DNA of 64,000 bases from Eubacteriaceae bacterium ES3 (GCA_030586155.1 CP130741.1:2350680-2414679), one strand, 5' to 3'; shown: positions 17,513-26,456, counted from the stretch's first letter. Translations and numbers: made by a program. Notes: generated by a model not told the origin, from the letters alone.

Positions 17513-18961
17513 TTATTGTTCCGGATTTTGTTCAGATATGCCCTTATCTTTAGGGACAGCCATTTTGCCACCTAGGAATCCGCCAATCAGAGACTGCAGA
17601 TCGATACCAGTGCTTTCTGATATCCCATCTGACACCTGAGATACTGAGTTAACAATATCTTTAACCATCTTAGTCGAATTGCCATCACCATACATGGTAA
17701 TGCGATCCACGTTTTGAAGTGGGGATGCCACTTTTTCAGCAATGCTCGGCAGAGCCTTAAAGTACATTTCCAATACAGCCGCTTCATTATATTTGTTCAT
17801 CGCTTCGGCCTTTGCATCAATTCCCGCGGCTTCAGCCAAACCTTTAGCTTTAATGGCTTCGGCCTCAGCCAAACCATTGATTCGAACTGCTTCAGCTTCC
17901 TGCTCACGTCGATAGCGGTCAGCTTCGGCCTTTACTCTTTCCGCCGCTGCCCTCTGTTCCTCTACATAACGGGCAGCGTCCGCTTCCTTCTGGCGCTCAT
18001 ATAAATCGGCATCCGCTTTTTGCATTCGTTCATACCGTTCAGCATCCGCTTTTTTATTAACCTGTGCCTTTAGCCGCTGTTCTTCAACTTCTGCTTCCTG
18101 CACCGCTAAATCAACTTCTTTCTCCTGTTTGACGATATTAGCTTCCTGCCGTTTTAATTCAATCTCTTTTCGCTGTTCTTCTGTCTCTATTTCATAGGCA
18201 GCATCCGCCTGCGCTTTTTGTTGATCAGCCTGGCGTTTTAGTTGCGCTTTTTTGATTTCCAGATCATTGTTTTTCTGAGCGATTTCAAGATCAGCCTTAA
18301 TTTTTTCATCATTAGCTTCTTTTTCTGCCTGCGCTTCAGCTATTTTAACTTCTTTTTGAGCAATCGCTCTTGAGATTGAAGCGGTCTTCTTAATTTGCTC
18401 CTTATTTTCAATCCCCAGATCTTCAATCACACCGGCCTGATCTCTGATCGATTGAATATTAAAAGAAATAATATCAAGTCCCATTCTTTTTAGATCTGGT
18501 ACGGCGTTTTCCTGTACTTTTTCGGAAAAGCTTTTTCGATCAGTCAGCATATCTTTTAAATCGAGTGAGCCAATAATCTCGCGAACATTACCTTCCAGCA
18601 CATCTTTAACCGTATTGACAATGTAGTCACTTCCCATATTTAGAAAGTTTTCCGATGCAAGAGCGATAGACTCCGGATCAGAGCTTATTTTAATCTTAAC
18701 TGCTCCATCGACCATAACGTCAATATAGTTGTTGGTTGGTACCGTCTCACCAGTCTTGACGTCAACCGACATCATCTGCAGATTGAGTTTATCAACCCGC
18801 TCCAGAAACGGTATCCTAATCCCTGCCCGACCAATAATAACCCTTTTACGGATGCCTGAAATTACATAAGCCATATCTGGTGGTGCCTTAACATAGCTCA
18901 ATAACAAAATTCCAAATACCAGCGCCACAAGCAGAACAATCATAATTATTATACCTAACAT
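17513..18961 (-). CDS. floT: Flotillin-like SPFH protein (FloT/YuaG type)
   Basis: A 482-residue flotillin scaffolding membrane microdomains. It has an N-terminal hydrophobic anchor (residues ~3-24), an SPFH/PHB domain (PPDMAYVISGIRKRVIIGRAGIRIPFLE to about residue 190) and a long alanine/glutamate-rich coiled coil with the EA-repeat pattern typical of flotillins (about 200-400), ending in a glycine-rich tail. The length fits FloT rather than the shorter FloA. The usual NfeD-type partner is absent here. It is probably monocistronic, ending at a terminator. Confidence 0.9.
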   Translation of the reverse strand: MLGIIIMIVLLVALVFGILLLSYVKAPPDMAYVISGIRKRVIIGRAGIRIPFLERVDKLNLQMMSVDVKTGETVPTNNYIDVMVDGAVKIKISSDPESIALASENFLNMGSDYIVNTVKDVLEGNVREIIGSLDLKDMLTDRKSFSEKVQENAVPDLKRMGLDIISFNIQSIRDQAGVIEDLGIENKEQIKKTASISRAIAQKEVKIAEAQAEKEANDEKIKADLEIAQKNNDLEIKKAQLKRQADQQKAQADAAYEIETEEQRKEIELKRQEANIVKQEKEVDLAVQEAEVEEQRLKAQVNKKADAERYERMQKADADLYERQKEADAARYVEEQRAAAERVKAEADRYRREQEAEAVRINGLAEAEAIKAKGLAEAAGIDAKAEAMNKYNEAAVLEMYFKALPSIAEKVASPLQNVDRITMYGDGNSTKMVKDIVNSVSQVSDGISESTGIDLQSLIGGFLGGKMAVPKDKGISEQNPEQ

Positions 18962-19371
18962 TTACTAGTCTCCTTATTATTCATTTCTACTTTCTTGTTT
19001 ACTTCATTATCTCAAACAGTTGTTAACGAGCTTTGTCGCCCCCTTTCGCCGTCAACAATCATAATCTTATATTTATAATAACACTTAACAAATCGGTGTC
19101 AATGCCTTGAACAAGTCTAATTATGGTCGTAACCTTTCTCTAGATATCATCTGTTCGATTATTATACTTTTTTGATATACGTAAGGCTGATATGCCATTA
19201 AAACCACTCTTACTCTATCTTAGTATTCATATTTCAATTTATTGAAATTAGCTGGAAATTTTGCAAAAAAAAGAGACTCTTTTTAGCCTCTAAATATAAT
19301 GTTTACTTTGCTATATCCACATCACCTGAGCAGACTTACCAAAATCCTCTAACTTCAGGCTACATCAAAAA
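18962..19371. other. 410-base intergenic region upstream of flotillin
   Basis: No open reading frame of note or RNA gene is seen. It holds the flotillin upstream sequence on the right side of that gene and, at its far end, the terminator of the selenium operon (19264-19291). The rest is AT-rich with no clear consensus promoter. Confidence 0.6.
19264..19291 (-). terminator. Terminator of the selenium-cofactor operon
   Basis: Minus-strand AGAGGCT-aaaaag-AGTCTCT (one G-T pair) followed by eight T residues lies about 80 bases past the yqeC stop. Confidence 0.8.
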
Positions 19372-20103
19372 TCAATTATTATACTCTCTGATCCAATGTT
19401 CATTCAAAGATCCCCAAAAACACTGAGAAAAAAACGAGCTCCCAACTTTACAGATTTTTTCAGCTTTTTGCTCATTTAAACCCTCGGCCTTATTGACAAA
19501 AAGAATCAGAGATAGATTATCGAGCTGATATGGCAAAAGTCTTGTCTGGTAAAAGCTTCTCAGTGAATCTTCCAGCACTTTTTCATCTAGCAGCAACTTC
19601 TCCCCTTTATAAAGCTTTGAACGATGAATATAATCATCGTTCATCGGTTTATATAAGACTTCAGCCCCAATCACATGAATTAACTTGGTTGTCTTCTTCG
19701 GAATAATTGGTTCATATTCCTGATAAAACTTATAAGGTTTTCCTTTCGAACCATCACCCTCGTTAAGAATCACCACTGGTGCCAAATCATTTTGGATTTT
19801 TTCCAGTTCATGATCTGAAAATCCCGAAATTTTCTCATCTTCCAGTAAACATTTACCGATAATCATCCCCGCTTCTTTTGTCTTTAGCAGCTCATGCTTA
19901 ATTGCTTCGATGTTCTGATTAATTAAAACCCGTCTTTTATCAATATTTGCTATAGATATCTTTGCTGTTGTTGTAAGGATATTTGCCATTCCAGCAGCTG
20001 TTAATTCTCGGGACAGAGCAACCATCAGCGATGTTTTTCCGCCACCACCGGTAATTGTAATCAGCTCATTGTTCTTGATTTTAAAATTTTTAATCAGCTT
20101 CAT
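19372..20103 (-). CDS. yqeC: Selenium-dependent Mo hydroxylase accessory protein YqeC
   Basis: A 243-residue YqeC-family protein. It begins with a P-loop-like ITGGGGKTSLMVALSRELTAAG, followed by ILTTTAKI and, further in, VILNEGDGSKGKPYKFYQEYEP, which resembles the family's nucleotide-binding core. YqeC co-occurs with SelD in genomes carrying selenium-dependent molybdenum hydroxylases and is presumed to act in maturation of the Se-containing Mo cofactor; its exact reaction is not established. It is the last gene of the seven-gene operon from 24938, 18 bases after the MoeA-like gene, and ends at a terminator. Confidence 0.88.
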   Translation of the reverse strand: MKLIKNFKIKNNELITITGGGGKTSLMVALSRELTAAGMANILTTTAKISIANIDKRRVLINQNIEAIKHELLKTKEAGMIIGKCLLEDEKISGFSDHELEKIQNDLAPVVILNEGDGSKGKPYKFYQEYEPIIPKKTTKLIHVIGAEVLYKPMNDDYIHRSKLYKGEKLLLDEKVLEDSLRSFYQTRLLPYQLDNLSLILFVNKAEGLNEQKAEKICKVGSSFFSQCFWGSLNEHWIREYNN

Positions 20104-20121
20104 TTCATACTCTCAAAACTG

Positions 20122-21141
20122 CTATTTACCAAATCCACAATTGGGAAAGGTACAAATGTCACAGGACAAACAGATACCGCCTGTTCCCATTTTCACCAGA
20201 TCATCTTTTGTAATCCGGTCATCCGCCATAATTCTTGGCAGAACCAGATCAAAAATTGTCCGCTTTGAATACATGACACATCCAGGCAATCCGATTACCG
20301 GAATCTGATTTTTATAGTAGGCCAGCAAAAACAGAGCTCCTGGTAAAACTGGCGCTCCATAAGAAACAATTTCAGCACCGGTGTTCTTTATTGCCAAAGG
20401 AGTCCGATCATCAGGATCGACACTCATTCCACCAGTACAGATAACCAGTTCAGCGCCATCGTTTATTAAATTTTTGATCGATTTTTCAATCATTTCCGGA
20501 TTGTCATCTAAAATCTCTTTTCTCAGCAGTTGAATATCATATTCAGCAAGTTTTTCTAAAATAACCGGTCCAAAATCATCCTTAATCCGCCCCTTAAAAA
20601 CTTCACTGCCGGTTACCAGAATCCCAACTTTTTTCTTCTGATAGGGTTTGATCACCAGCAAGGGCATACTGCCTGCCTGATTTGAAACCTGGTCCATTAT
20701 TTCTTTTGCAATCACCAGCGGGGTTACTCTGGTGCCTGCCAGCAATTCACCAGCGTTAACAGGTGTATTATTATGTCGGGTTGCAATAATAATATCGCCC
20801 ATTGCATTAATCGCATTGATCCGATCGCTGTCAACTTTCAGCAAACCTTTAAGCTCCGAAAAGATTTCAATTTTTCCTTCTTTTACATCTGATCTGCTCA
20901 TATTTTCATTAATACAACAGTTGCAGAGAATTTCCGCAGCTTCATTTTCATGCAGAAAACCTTCCTGATTCTCCCATACATATAAATGTTCTTTACCAAT
21001 TGATAAGAGCATTTCAATATCTTCTTCTTTAATAACAGTTCCTTTTTTAAGCACTGCTTCCTTTTTTGAGCCTTTTATAATCTGGGTTATATCATGACAT
21101 AAAATATGTCCAACTGCTTCTGTTGTATTAATAAGTTTCAT
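20122..21141 (-). CDS. MoeA/MogA-like molybdopterin-binding protein with C-terminal Cys cluster
   Basis: A 339-residue protein with a MoCF/MogA-type core: KVGILVTGSEVF, LVICTGGMSVDPDDRTP and IPVIGLPGCVMY are the molybdopterin-binding loops shared with MoeA. It lacks the full-length MoeA domains II and IV, so it is the short form seen in selenium-Mo hydroxylase clusters, where it probably inserts or modifies the metal. The last residues carry C324, C327, C330 and C335 (CX2CX2CX4C), an iron-sulfur or zinc ligand set not found in ordinary MoeA; an NCC pair also lies near residue 75. It overlaps mocA by 14 bases. Confidence 0.85.
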   Translation of the reverse strand: MKLINTTEAVGHILCHDITQIIKGSKKEAVLKKGTVIKEEDIEMLLSIGKEHLYVWENQEGFLHENEAAEILCNCCINENMSRSDVKEGKIEIFSELKGLLKVDSDRINAINAMGDIIIATRHNNTPVNAGELLAGTRVTPLVIAKEIMDQVSNQAGSMPLLVIKPYQKKKVGILVTGSEVFKGRIKDDFGPVILEKLAEYDIQLLRKEILDDNPEMIEKSIKNLINDGAELVICTGGMSVDPDDRTPLAIKNTGAEIVSYGAPVLPGALFLLAYYKNQIPVIGLPGCVMYSKRTIFDLVLPRIMADDRITKDDLVKMGTGGICLSCDICTFPNCGFGK

Positions 21142-21781
21142 TTTTCACCTTTTTTAAGTTTTCATCATTTGCAGAGTTGATCTGCTTGTTATTTTCTACT
21201 GAATCGCCAAAGTTTTGATACGCATCCCAGGTATCAATATCTACACCGGCCCGAACATCCGAAATCATTTCATAACAGATTTTACCTTGGCCTTTTTTTA
21301 TGATTTCCCGTCCCCCCTTATTACCGGTGAGCGCCATTAACTGTTTTTTATATTGAACGGGAAAGACAACCGGCGTCCCATTCTTACCATTATACTGCGG
21401 GATAATAATCGCATCCTCTTCCATTTTAAACCGCCGGATCAGCTGGTTGAGCAGCTGACTGCTAATAAAAGGCTGATCTCCGACAAGAAAAACAAAAGCT
21501 TCTGTTAAATTGTCGGAATTTTTAATTCCAATTTTAATCGATTCGCTTTGTCCAACAACTGCATTCCGATTTTCACAGGTTTTAATCGGATATCGATCTG
21601 CCAAATCTTTAATTTTGGGATCTCTATAGATCAGCAGAACATCATCCAGGTCTGATGAAACAGCCGCCTGGATCACCCGCTCAACCATCGGAATTCCAGA
21701 AATTTTTAATTCCAGCTTATTATTGGTTTTTCTGTTCATCCGATTCGAAAAACCGGAAGCTAAAATAATTCCTGTGATCAT
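21128..21781 (-). CDS. mocA: Molybdenum cofactor nucleotidyltransferase (MocA-like)
   Basis: A 217-residue GT-A-fold nucleotidyltransferase. ILASGFSNRMNRKTNNKLEL is the NTP-binding loop (LAxGxSxRM...K), VFLVGDQPFIS carries the metal-binding GDQP, and YNGKNGTPVVFP is typical of MocA/MobA relatives. MocA attaches CMP to molybdopterin for xanthine oxidase-family enzymes, which use the cytosine dinucleotide form; three such enzymes are encoded downstream. The C-terminal tail is lysine- and asparagine-rich and overlaps the MoeA-like gene. Confidence 0.87.
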   Translation of the reverse strand: MITGIILASGFSNRMNRKTNNKLELKISGIPMVERVIQAAVSSDLDDVLLIYRDPKIKDLADRYPIKTCENRNAVVGQSESIKIGIKNSDNLTEAFVFLVGDQPFISSQLLNQLIRRFKMEEDAIIIPQYNGKNGTPVVFPVQYKKQLMALTGNKGGREIIKKGQGKICYEMISDVRAGVDIDTWDAYQNFGDSVENNKQINSANDENLKKVKNETY

Positions 21782-21838
21782 ATCAATCTCCTATTTCATT
21801 TAAAAAATCAAATCAACTGAAGCTTTGAACAATGGCGA

Positions 21839-22102
21839 TCAATAAATTTTTTGCGGTTTAATTACCCCATCATTTTTCTGAATCAACCAAAGCTGCACCA
21901 TCTTTTGCGAAAAACCGTTGCTCCTCAGTTTTTGATAAGCCGCTTCAGCAAGACTTTCGTCAATTTTAATCGAGATTCCGCAACCAGCTGAAATCTCCCG
22001 AAGCGTCGGGATAACGATGATTTCAAATTCATCTTTTAAAATTGATTCCGCCATCATAAAACGATGGGTTCCGTCAAATGTAAGCAAAGAGTATGTATCC
22101 AT
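21839..22102 (-). CDS. DUF3343 putative Se/S carrier protein
   Basis: A small 87-residue protein of the DUF3343 family: FDGTHRFMMAESILKDEF at the N-terminus and IPTLREISAGCGISIKI with the conserved cysteine next to glycine. The family is suspected to carry selenium or sulfur and is commonly encoded beside YedF and SelD. It begins one base after the yedF stop. The single conserved cysteine is consistent with a persulfide/selenosulfide carrier, but this has not been shown. Confidence 0.82.
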   Translation of the reverse strand: MDTYSLLTFDGTHRFMMAESILKDEFEIIVIPTLREISAGCGISIKIDESLAEAAYQKLRSNGFSQKMVQLWLIQKNDGVIKPQKIY

Positions 22103-22103
22103 C

Positions 22104-22709
22104 CTATAAGGTTACTACCTTGTGGGCGTTTAGCATTTTCTCAGTGATATCATACATATTACTGACTTCACCAATGGCCAGACTGTCTGTCAGCTGATAG
22201 AAGTCAAGACAGGTTCCACAGACCAGAATATTGACGCCCCGCTCCCTTAGGGTTTTAAGGTGTCCAACGGTACGATTTTCGGCCGCAACGATTTTAACAC
22301 CGCCGTTCATAAACAGGATACTTTCCGGCAGGTCATCTGATTCTGATAAGGTGTAAAAAAACATTTCAGTCAGGAGACTCCCCAGTTTCAAATCACCATC
22401 ACCAATCATTTCTTTTCCCATAAAAACGACATATTGAGCATTTTCGATAATTCTTTTTTCCATTTTCGGCGTTTGGACTTTCTGAACTGCCACAACCTGA
22501 TCGTCTCCGCTTATAAAAGAGACTTCAAAAATCCCATCTTTTTCTGCAACCTGCGTCGTATAATTCATTTTTCTGGCCAATTTCTTGAGATTTTCTATTG
22601 CAATCTGATTATCAACACGAATGATAAAATTGCCGTGATTTTCATCAATTTCTTTTTTTGCCAAAACGACCGGCATTGGACAGGCTTTCCCTACAGCATC
22701 AATAATCAT
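22104..22709 (-). CDS. yedF: Selenium metabolism protein YedF (TusA-like + DsrE-like)
   Basis: A 201-residue two-domain protein. Residues 1-75 are TusA/SirA-like, with the carrier motif KACPMPVVLAKKEI; the rest is DsrE/F-like (YVVFMGKEMIGDGDLKLGSLL, then FMNGGVKI and LVCGTCLDFY with a cysteine pair). It matches the YedF family that tracks with SelD in genomes and probably delivers sulfur or selenium. The ATG at 22709 follows AAGGAG; a GTG five codons upstream overlaps the ribosome site and is unlikely. The gene overlaps the selD end by 11 bases. Confidence 0.9.
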   Translation of the reverse strand: MIIDAVGKACPMPVVLAKKEIDENHGNFIIRVDNQIAIENLKKLARKMNYTTQVAEKDGIFEVSFISGDDQVVAVQKVQTPKMEKRIIENAQYVVFMGKEMIGDGDLKLGSLLTEMFFYTLSESDDLPESILFMNGGVKIVAAENRTVGHLKTLRERGVNILVCGTCLDFYQLTDSLAIGEVSNMYDITEKMLNAHKVVTL

Positions 22710-23751
22710 TTTGATCTCCTTCACTTATTTTTAAATATTTATCTTCTTTTTTGACCATTCGGCCAACAATACCATAATCTGTTTCTAAATTCTTATCAAA
22801 TTCTGCGATCAGTTTCGGGGCATCGTCAGGTGCTACTGAAATCAGTAGACCACCTGAAGTTTGGGGATCAAAGATAATATCCTCCCAGAGTATTTCCACT
22901 TCCGACTGATAATCAGGAGAAAAATGATCTCTATTCCGGTATGTACCTCCGGGAATGACACCCATTTCTGCCAGCTCAATCGCTTGCGGCATAACCGGGA
23001 TACCATCAGTATTGATAATCATCGTCAGACCACTGGCTTTTGCCATCTCAATGGCATGGCCAGCCAGTGAAAAACCGGTCACATCAGTACAGCCATGAAC
23101 CCCAGGAAACCGGTTCATGATTTCGCAGGCAGTCTTATTCAGAGTTGACATGGAACGAACCGCTGCCTGCTCAGCTTCGTCACTGGCTATTCCCCCTTTA
23201 ATTCCCGAAATAATAATGCCAGTCCCAATGGGTTTGGTCAAAATAACAAGATCACCTTCTTCAGCACTGCAATTGCCGCGCAAATGTTCGTTATCGGTTA
23301 TGCCGGTGACTGAAAGACCGTACTTGGGTTCAAGATCTTCAACAGAGTGTCCGCCGACAATCACTGCCCCGGCCTCTAAAACCTTGTCAGCACCGCCTCT
23401 TAGAATCTCAGCCAGAATTTTTTTATCTTCATTTTCCGGAAAACAGACGATATTCATGGCAGTCAAGGGCTTTCCACCCATTGCATAGATATCACTCAGG
23501 GCATTGGTTGCTGCAATTTGTCCAAACATATAAGGGTCATCCACGATTGGCGGAAAGAAATCAAGGGTCTGAAGAAGAATCCGCTCATCATCGATCCGAT
23601 AAGCTGCCGCATCATCCGAATGTTCAAACCCGATTAAGAGTTCATCACATTTCATCTGGCTTATATTGCCCAGCACCTCAGACAGGGTTCCCGGGCCAAG
23701 TTTAGCAGCACAACCGCAATTTCTAACCATTTCTGTCAGTCGTTTTTTCAT
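22699..23751 (-). CDS. selD: Selenide, water dikinase (selenophosphate synthetase)
   Basis: SelD makes selenophosphate from selenide and ATP. The product (350 residues) has the N-terminal loop RNCGCAAKLGPGTL with the catalytic Cys14 and Lys17, the ATP/metal motif FEHSDDAAAYRID, FGQIAATNALSDIYAMGGKP, and FDPQTSGGLL near the end. The active site uses cysteine, not selenocysteine; there is no in-frame TGA. ATG 23751 is taken; a GTG one codon earlier overlaps the desulfurase stop. In a cluster with YedF, YqeB, YqeC and three Mo hydroxylases, the selenophosphate is probably used at least partly for the labile Se-Mo cofactor. Confidence 0.95.
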   Translation of the reverse strand: MKKRLTEMVRNCGCAAKLGPGTLSEVLGNISQMKCDELLIGFEHSDDAAAYRIDDERILLQTLDFFPPIVDDPYMFGQIAATNALSDIYAMGGKPLTAMNIVCFPENEDKKILAEILRGGADKVLEAGAVIVGGHSVEDLEPKYGLSVTGITDNEHLRGNCSAEEGDLVILTKPIGTGIIISGIKGGIASDEAEQAAVRSMSTLNKTACEIMNRFPGVHGCTDVTGFSLAGHAIEMAKASGLTMIINTDGIPVMPQAIELAEMGVIPGGTYRNRDHFSPDYQSEVEILWEDIIFDPQTSGGLLISVAPDDAPKLIAEFDKNLETDYGIVGRMVKKEDKYLKISEGDQNDY

Positions 23752-23753
23752 CA

Positions 23754-24938
23754 CTATTGTTTCCTTCCAAAGATTTCTTCAAGGGCTTGAAGACAAGTTT
23801 TAATTTCATCTTCAGTATTCTGGCTATTAAACGAGAATCGTAAAGTGCCTTTGGGATAAGTCCCTAAAGTCTGATGAGCAATTGGTGCACAATGTAGGCC
23901 CACCCGGGTCATAATTCCAAAACCCTGTTCCAGTTCGAATGCAGCTTCCGAGAGATCTTTCACGGAAGATGTGATCGAAACCAACGCACACCGTTCTTTA
24001 TCGAAGTGTCTGTTAATTACGTCAATTCCTTTAATAGCTGCCAGTCCGTTTAAAAAACTGTTCGTTAACTGTCTTTCCCGGCTATTATTCACCCCACGTT
24101 TCTTTAACGCTTTGAGTGCTGCGTGCAAACCATAAATCCCAGGAATATTAAGTGTCCCGGCTTCAAACCTGTCAGGTAAAAAATCCGGCATTTCCAGAGA
24201 ATCAGATGAGGAACCGGTTCCTCCTGATAAAAGCACATCCAATTCTTCAGCCATTTCAGTATTAATCAGAAAGCCGCCAATTCCCTGGGGGCCTCTCAGT
24301 CCCTTGTGTCCGGTAAAACAAAGAACATCAATCTTACTGGCCTTCATATCGATACCATGCGTGCCAGCCGTCTGAGCAGTATCAATAATCAATCGGATAC
24401 TATGCTTTTCACAAATCTCCCCTACCTCTTTGAGCGGCAGAATGGCACCACTAACATTTGATCCGTGCGTCATAACAATCGCTTTTGTATTAGGCTTTAT
24501 CATTTTTTCCAGGGCTGTAATATCCATTTCATAATCTGGAAAATCTTGATTTTGCTTTTTAGAAGTGTCTTTCCCAGGAATAATTTCATATTCCACACCC
24601 TTTTTCCCGAGCTGATACAGCGGTCGAATTACTGCATTATGCTCCAGCCCACTGGTTAAGACATGATCGCCAGGTTTTAAATAACCATTAAGGACCATAT
24701 TTAGAGCAAGGGTTACATTTTGCGTGAAGATGACGTTCTGATTGCTTTCTCCGTTAAAAAGCTCTCGTAACATTTCACGGGTTTCAAACACAACTCGTGA
24801 GACTTCCATTGCCTTATGATAAACACCTCTGCCAGTGTTGACACCAATATCTTCTATATAGTGATACATCGCCTTACCCACACCATCGGCTTTGGGCCAG
24901 GAAGTGGCTGCATTATCAAAATAAATTTGTTCTTTCAT
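23754..24938 (-). CDS. Class V aminotransferase, cysteine desulfurase-like
   Basis: A 394-residue PLP enzyme of the cysteine desulfurase family (the group often annotated with EF2568-like members). [12 protein letters not shown] starts the protein, [16 protein letters not shown] and [13 protein letters not shown] are PLP-binding, and [16 protein letters not shown] has the Schiff-base lysine; [14 protein letters not shown] near the C-terminus holds the likely catalytic cysteine. It heads the selD operon and probably mobilises S or Se from cysteine/selenocysteine for SelD or the Mo cofactor. The ATG at 24938 begins the family-typical N-terminus; a longer GTG start is possible but unsupported. 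Confidence 0.88.
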   Translation of the reverse strand: MKEQIYFDNAATSWPKADGVGKAMYHYIEDIGVNTGRGVYHKAMEVSRVVFETREMLRELFNGESNQNVIFTQNVTLALNMVLNGYLKPGDHVLTSGLEHNAVIRPLYQLGKKGVEYEIIPGKDTSKKQNQDFPDYEMDITALEKMIKPNTKAIVMTHGSNVSGAILPLKEVGEICEKHSIRLIIDTAQTAGTHGIDMKASKIDVLCFTGHKGLRGPQGIGGFLINTEMAEELDVLLSGGTGSSSDSLEMPDFLPDRFEAGTLNIPGIYGLHAALKALKKRGVNNSRERQLTNSFLNGLAAIKGIDVINRHFDKERCALVSITSSVKDLSEAAFELEQGFGIMTRVGLHCAPIAHQTLGTYPKGTLRFSFNSQNTEDEIKTCLQALEEIFGRKQ

Positions 24939-25052
24939 TTTTAATACACGTCTTTCTAAATTGATGCGGTTCACTCACAACAGCTGTTTAAAACCATAAA
25001 TTTTTAGGATTAATCAGTAACTTTTTCTCCCAGCAAACACTTCTTTTAATAT

Positions 25053-25086
25053 TAAAAAACAGTCCGACAAATAAATGCCCGACCGT
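25053..25086 (-). terminator. Terminator after ridA
   Basis: Minus strand ACGGTC...GACTGT, with inner pairing GGC/GTC, followed by TTTTTTAAT. It separates ridA from the selenium-cofactor operon, whose promoter must lie in the ~115 bases between here and 24938. Confidence 0.7.
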
Positions 25087-25158
25087 TTCTGCCACTTATA
25101 TCATCTAATTTTGTCTGAATAGTTTAATACATATTGGTATATAGTATACTATAAAGCT

Positions 25159-25557
25159 TTAAACTAAGGCAATCGCCTCAATTTCAATCAAACCGTCTTT
25201 AGGTAATTGAGCAACTTCTACTGCCGACCTTGCCGGAGGGGTAGAAGTAAAATATTCTGAATAGACTTCATTCATATCTGCAAAATCTGACATATTTTTT
25301 AAGAACACGGTTGTTTTCACCACGTTATCAAGAGTTGCTCCTTTTGCGGCTAAAATCCCCTTGATATTTTCAATGCTTTGTTTTGTTGCCTTTTTAATGC
25401 AGTCACTGACCATTTCACCAGTTTGCGGATCAATTGGCAATTGACCGGATGTAAAAAGCATATTCCCTACAACAACTGCCTGAGAATAGGCTCCTATAGC
25501 TGAAGGTGCTTCTTTTGTTTCAATTATTTCTTTGTTTACTGTTACGTCAGAATTCAT
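25159..25557 (-). CDS. ridA: RidA-family enamine/imine deaminase
   Basis: A 132-residue RidA/YjgF protein that hydrolyses reactive 2-aminoacrylate-type enamines to keto acids and ammonia. Typical stretches: [77 protein letters not shown]; the arginine of PPARSAVEV binds the substrate carboxylate. The DAP ammonia-lyase (ygeX) 3 kb away releases exactly such an intermediate, so a protective role in the same pathway is likely. Upstream it carries the dyad motif shared with the purine regulators. Confidence 0.93.
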   Translation of the reverse strand: MNSDVTVNKEIIETKEAPSAIGAYSQAVVVGNMLFTSGQLPIDPQTGEMVSDCIKKATKQSIENIKGILAAKGATLDNVVKTTVFLKNMSDFADMNEVYSEYFTSTPPARSAVEVAQLPKDGLIEIEAIALV

Positions 25558-25679
25558 AGTTGTTCTCCTTTAATATCATTAATAAGTATATAATTTAAAT
25601 AATAATCCATCAAATAGTTAAGGTGTAGATCTTGTTTAAACACCGTCTGATAATCCTTATTGCTAGCCGTACAATTATT

Positions 25680-25700
25680 TTATCATCGCAATAATTTATT
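25680..25700 (-). promoter_or_regulatory. Shared dyad motif upstream of ridA
   Basis: Minus-strand TTATTGCGATGATAA (25680-25694), partly overlapping an AT-only dyad (25690-25700), lies about 125 bases before ridA. The same 15-mer pattern recurs at 26488, 43079, 52689 and 59572. A weak promoter TTGTAC-N16-TATCAG lies 5 bases downstream. Confidence 0.6.
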
Positions 25701-25787
25701 ATCAATGTTTTTTGCTGCTCTTAAGCATGCTAAAGAGCAATAATAGCTATCCTATAAATAACTTCTCATAATTTTTAAACCCGCAGT

Positions 25788-26456
25788 CTATTTAATTTTA
25801 TGTAAATATCTGTACAATGTTGCATCTGATACTTTCAGGTATTCAGCCACTCTACTTACTTCCCCTTTTATAAGAAAGATGCCTTTATCAAATAGCTTCT
25901 TAACAATTTCCATCTTTTCATCTGATGACATTCTTTCTGGTGGAATATCATAATCAGCCAGGACAGCTTCAATCGAACCTAGTGTAATATCTTCCACTGA
26001 TTCACTGAAATTTTCTTCTATTGCTGCAACCGCATTTTCGTTATTATCTCCACTTACTAACTTCTGATCCATGCCATAATTGATTAATTCACCCAGTTGT
26101 TTCTGAAGTTCCATATAAACGGAAATGTTGGTATTGATACACAGCATTCCAATAATAGAACCTTGAGCATCTTTTATAAAGAAAGAAGATGATTTAAGCA
26201 GATTGCCGCTTTTTGTTTTACCTGTATAGTTGGCAACATAATCACTGTCATCATATTCCCGGTTTTTGACAATACCTAATACCAGATCGGTCACCGGTCC
26301 GCCAACTTTTCTTCCACTAATATGACCATTCTCTATTGCAATAATCGATTCTTCGTAGTTTCTAAGATCATGCAGGACAATTTCAGTATTTGGACCTAAT
26401 ACTTTAGCTAGAAAATTCACCATTGGTATGTAATCTTTCACATCATAATTTTTCAT
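25788..26456 (-). CDS. YheO/DauR-type PAS-HTH transcriptional regulator (copy 1)
   Basis: A 222-residue regulator with an N-terminal PAS_6-type sensor domain (YIPMVNFLAKVLGPNTEIVLHDL, IAIENGHISGRKVGGPVTDL, SSSFFIKDAQGSIIGMLCIN; residues ~5-120) and a C-terminal HTH_22 helix-turn-helix (GEVSRVAEYLKVSDATLYRYL). It is about 80% identical to the copy at 51998-52657, and the DNA-binding helix region is nearly invariant between them, so both should bind the same operator. Family members such as DauR respond to small metabolites; here a purine or breakdown product is the likely signal. Its own promoter overlaps the shared dyad, implying autoregulation. Confidence 0.9.
   Translation of the reverse strand: MKNYDVKDYIPMVNFLAKVLGPNTEIVLHDLRNYEESIIAIENGHISGRKVGGPVTDLVLGIVKNREYDDSDYVANYTGKTKSGNLLKSSSFFIKDAQGSIIGMLCINTNISVYMELQKQLGELINYGMDQKLVSGDNNENAVAAIEENFSESVEDITLGSIEAVLADYDIPPERMSSDEKMEIVKKLFDKGIFLIKGEVSRVAEYLKVSDATLYRYLHKIK

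Noticed and set aside
18962-19371. Small RNA or missed gene in the 410-base gap
   Set aside because: No convincing promoter-hairpin pair, start codon with ribosome site, or conserved fold was seen apart from the operon terminator.
22699-23751. Selenocysteine codon in selD or another gene of the cluster
   Set aside because: All the selenium-related frames are full length with no internal TGA, and the SelD active site reads Cys.
25131-25158. Hairpin AGTTTAA...TTAAACT just after ridA as its terminator
   Set aside because: It overlaps the ridA stop, is AT-only and has a long loop; the GC-containing hairpin with a T run at 25053-25086 is a better terminator.
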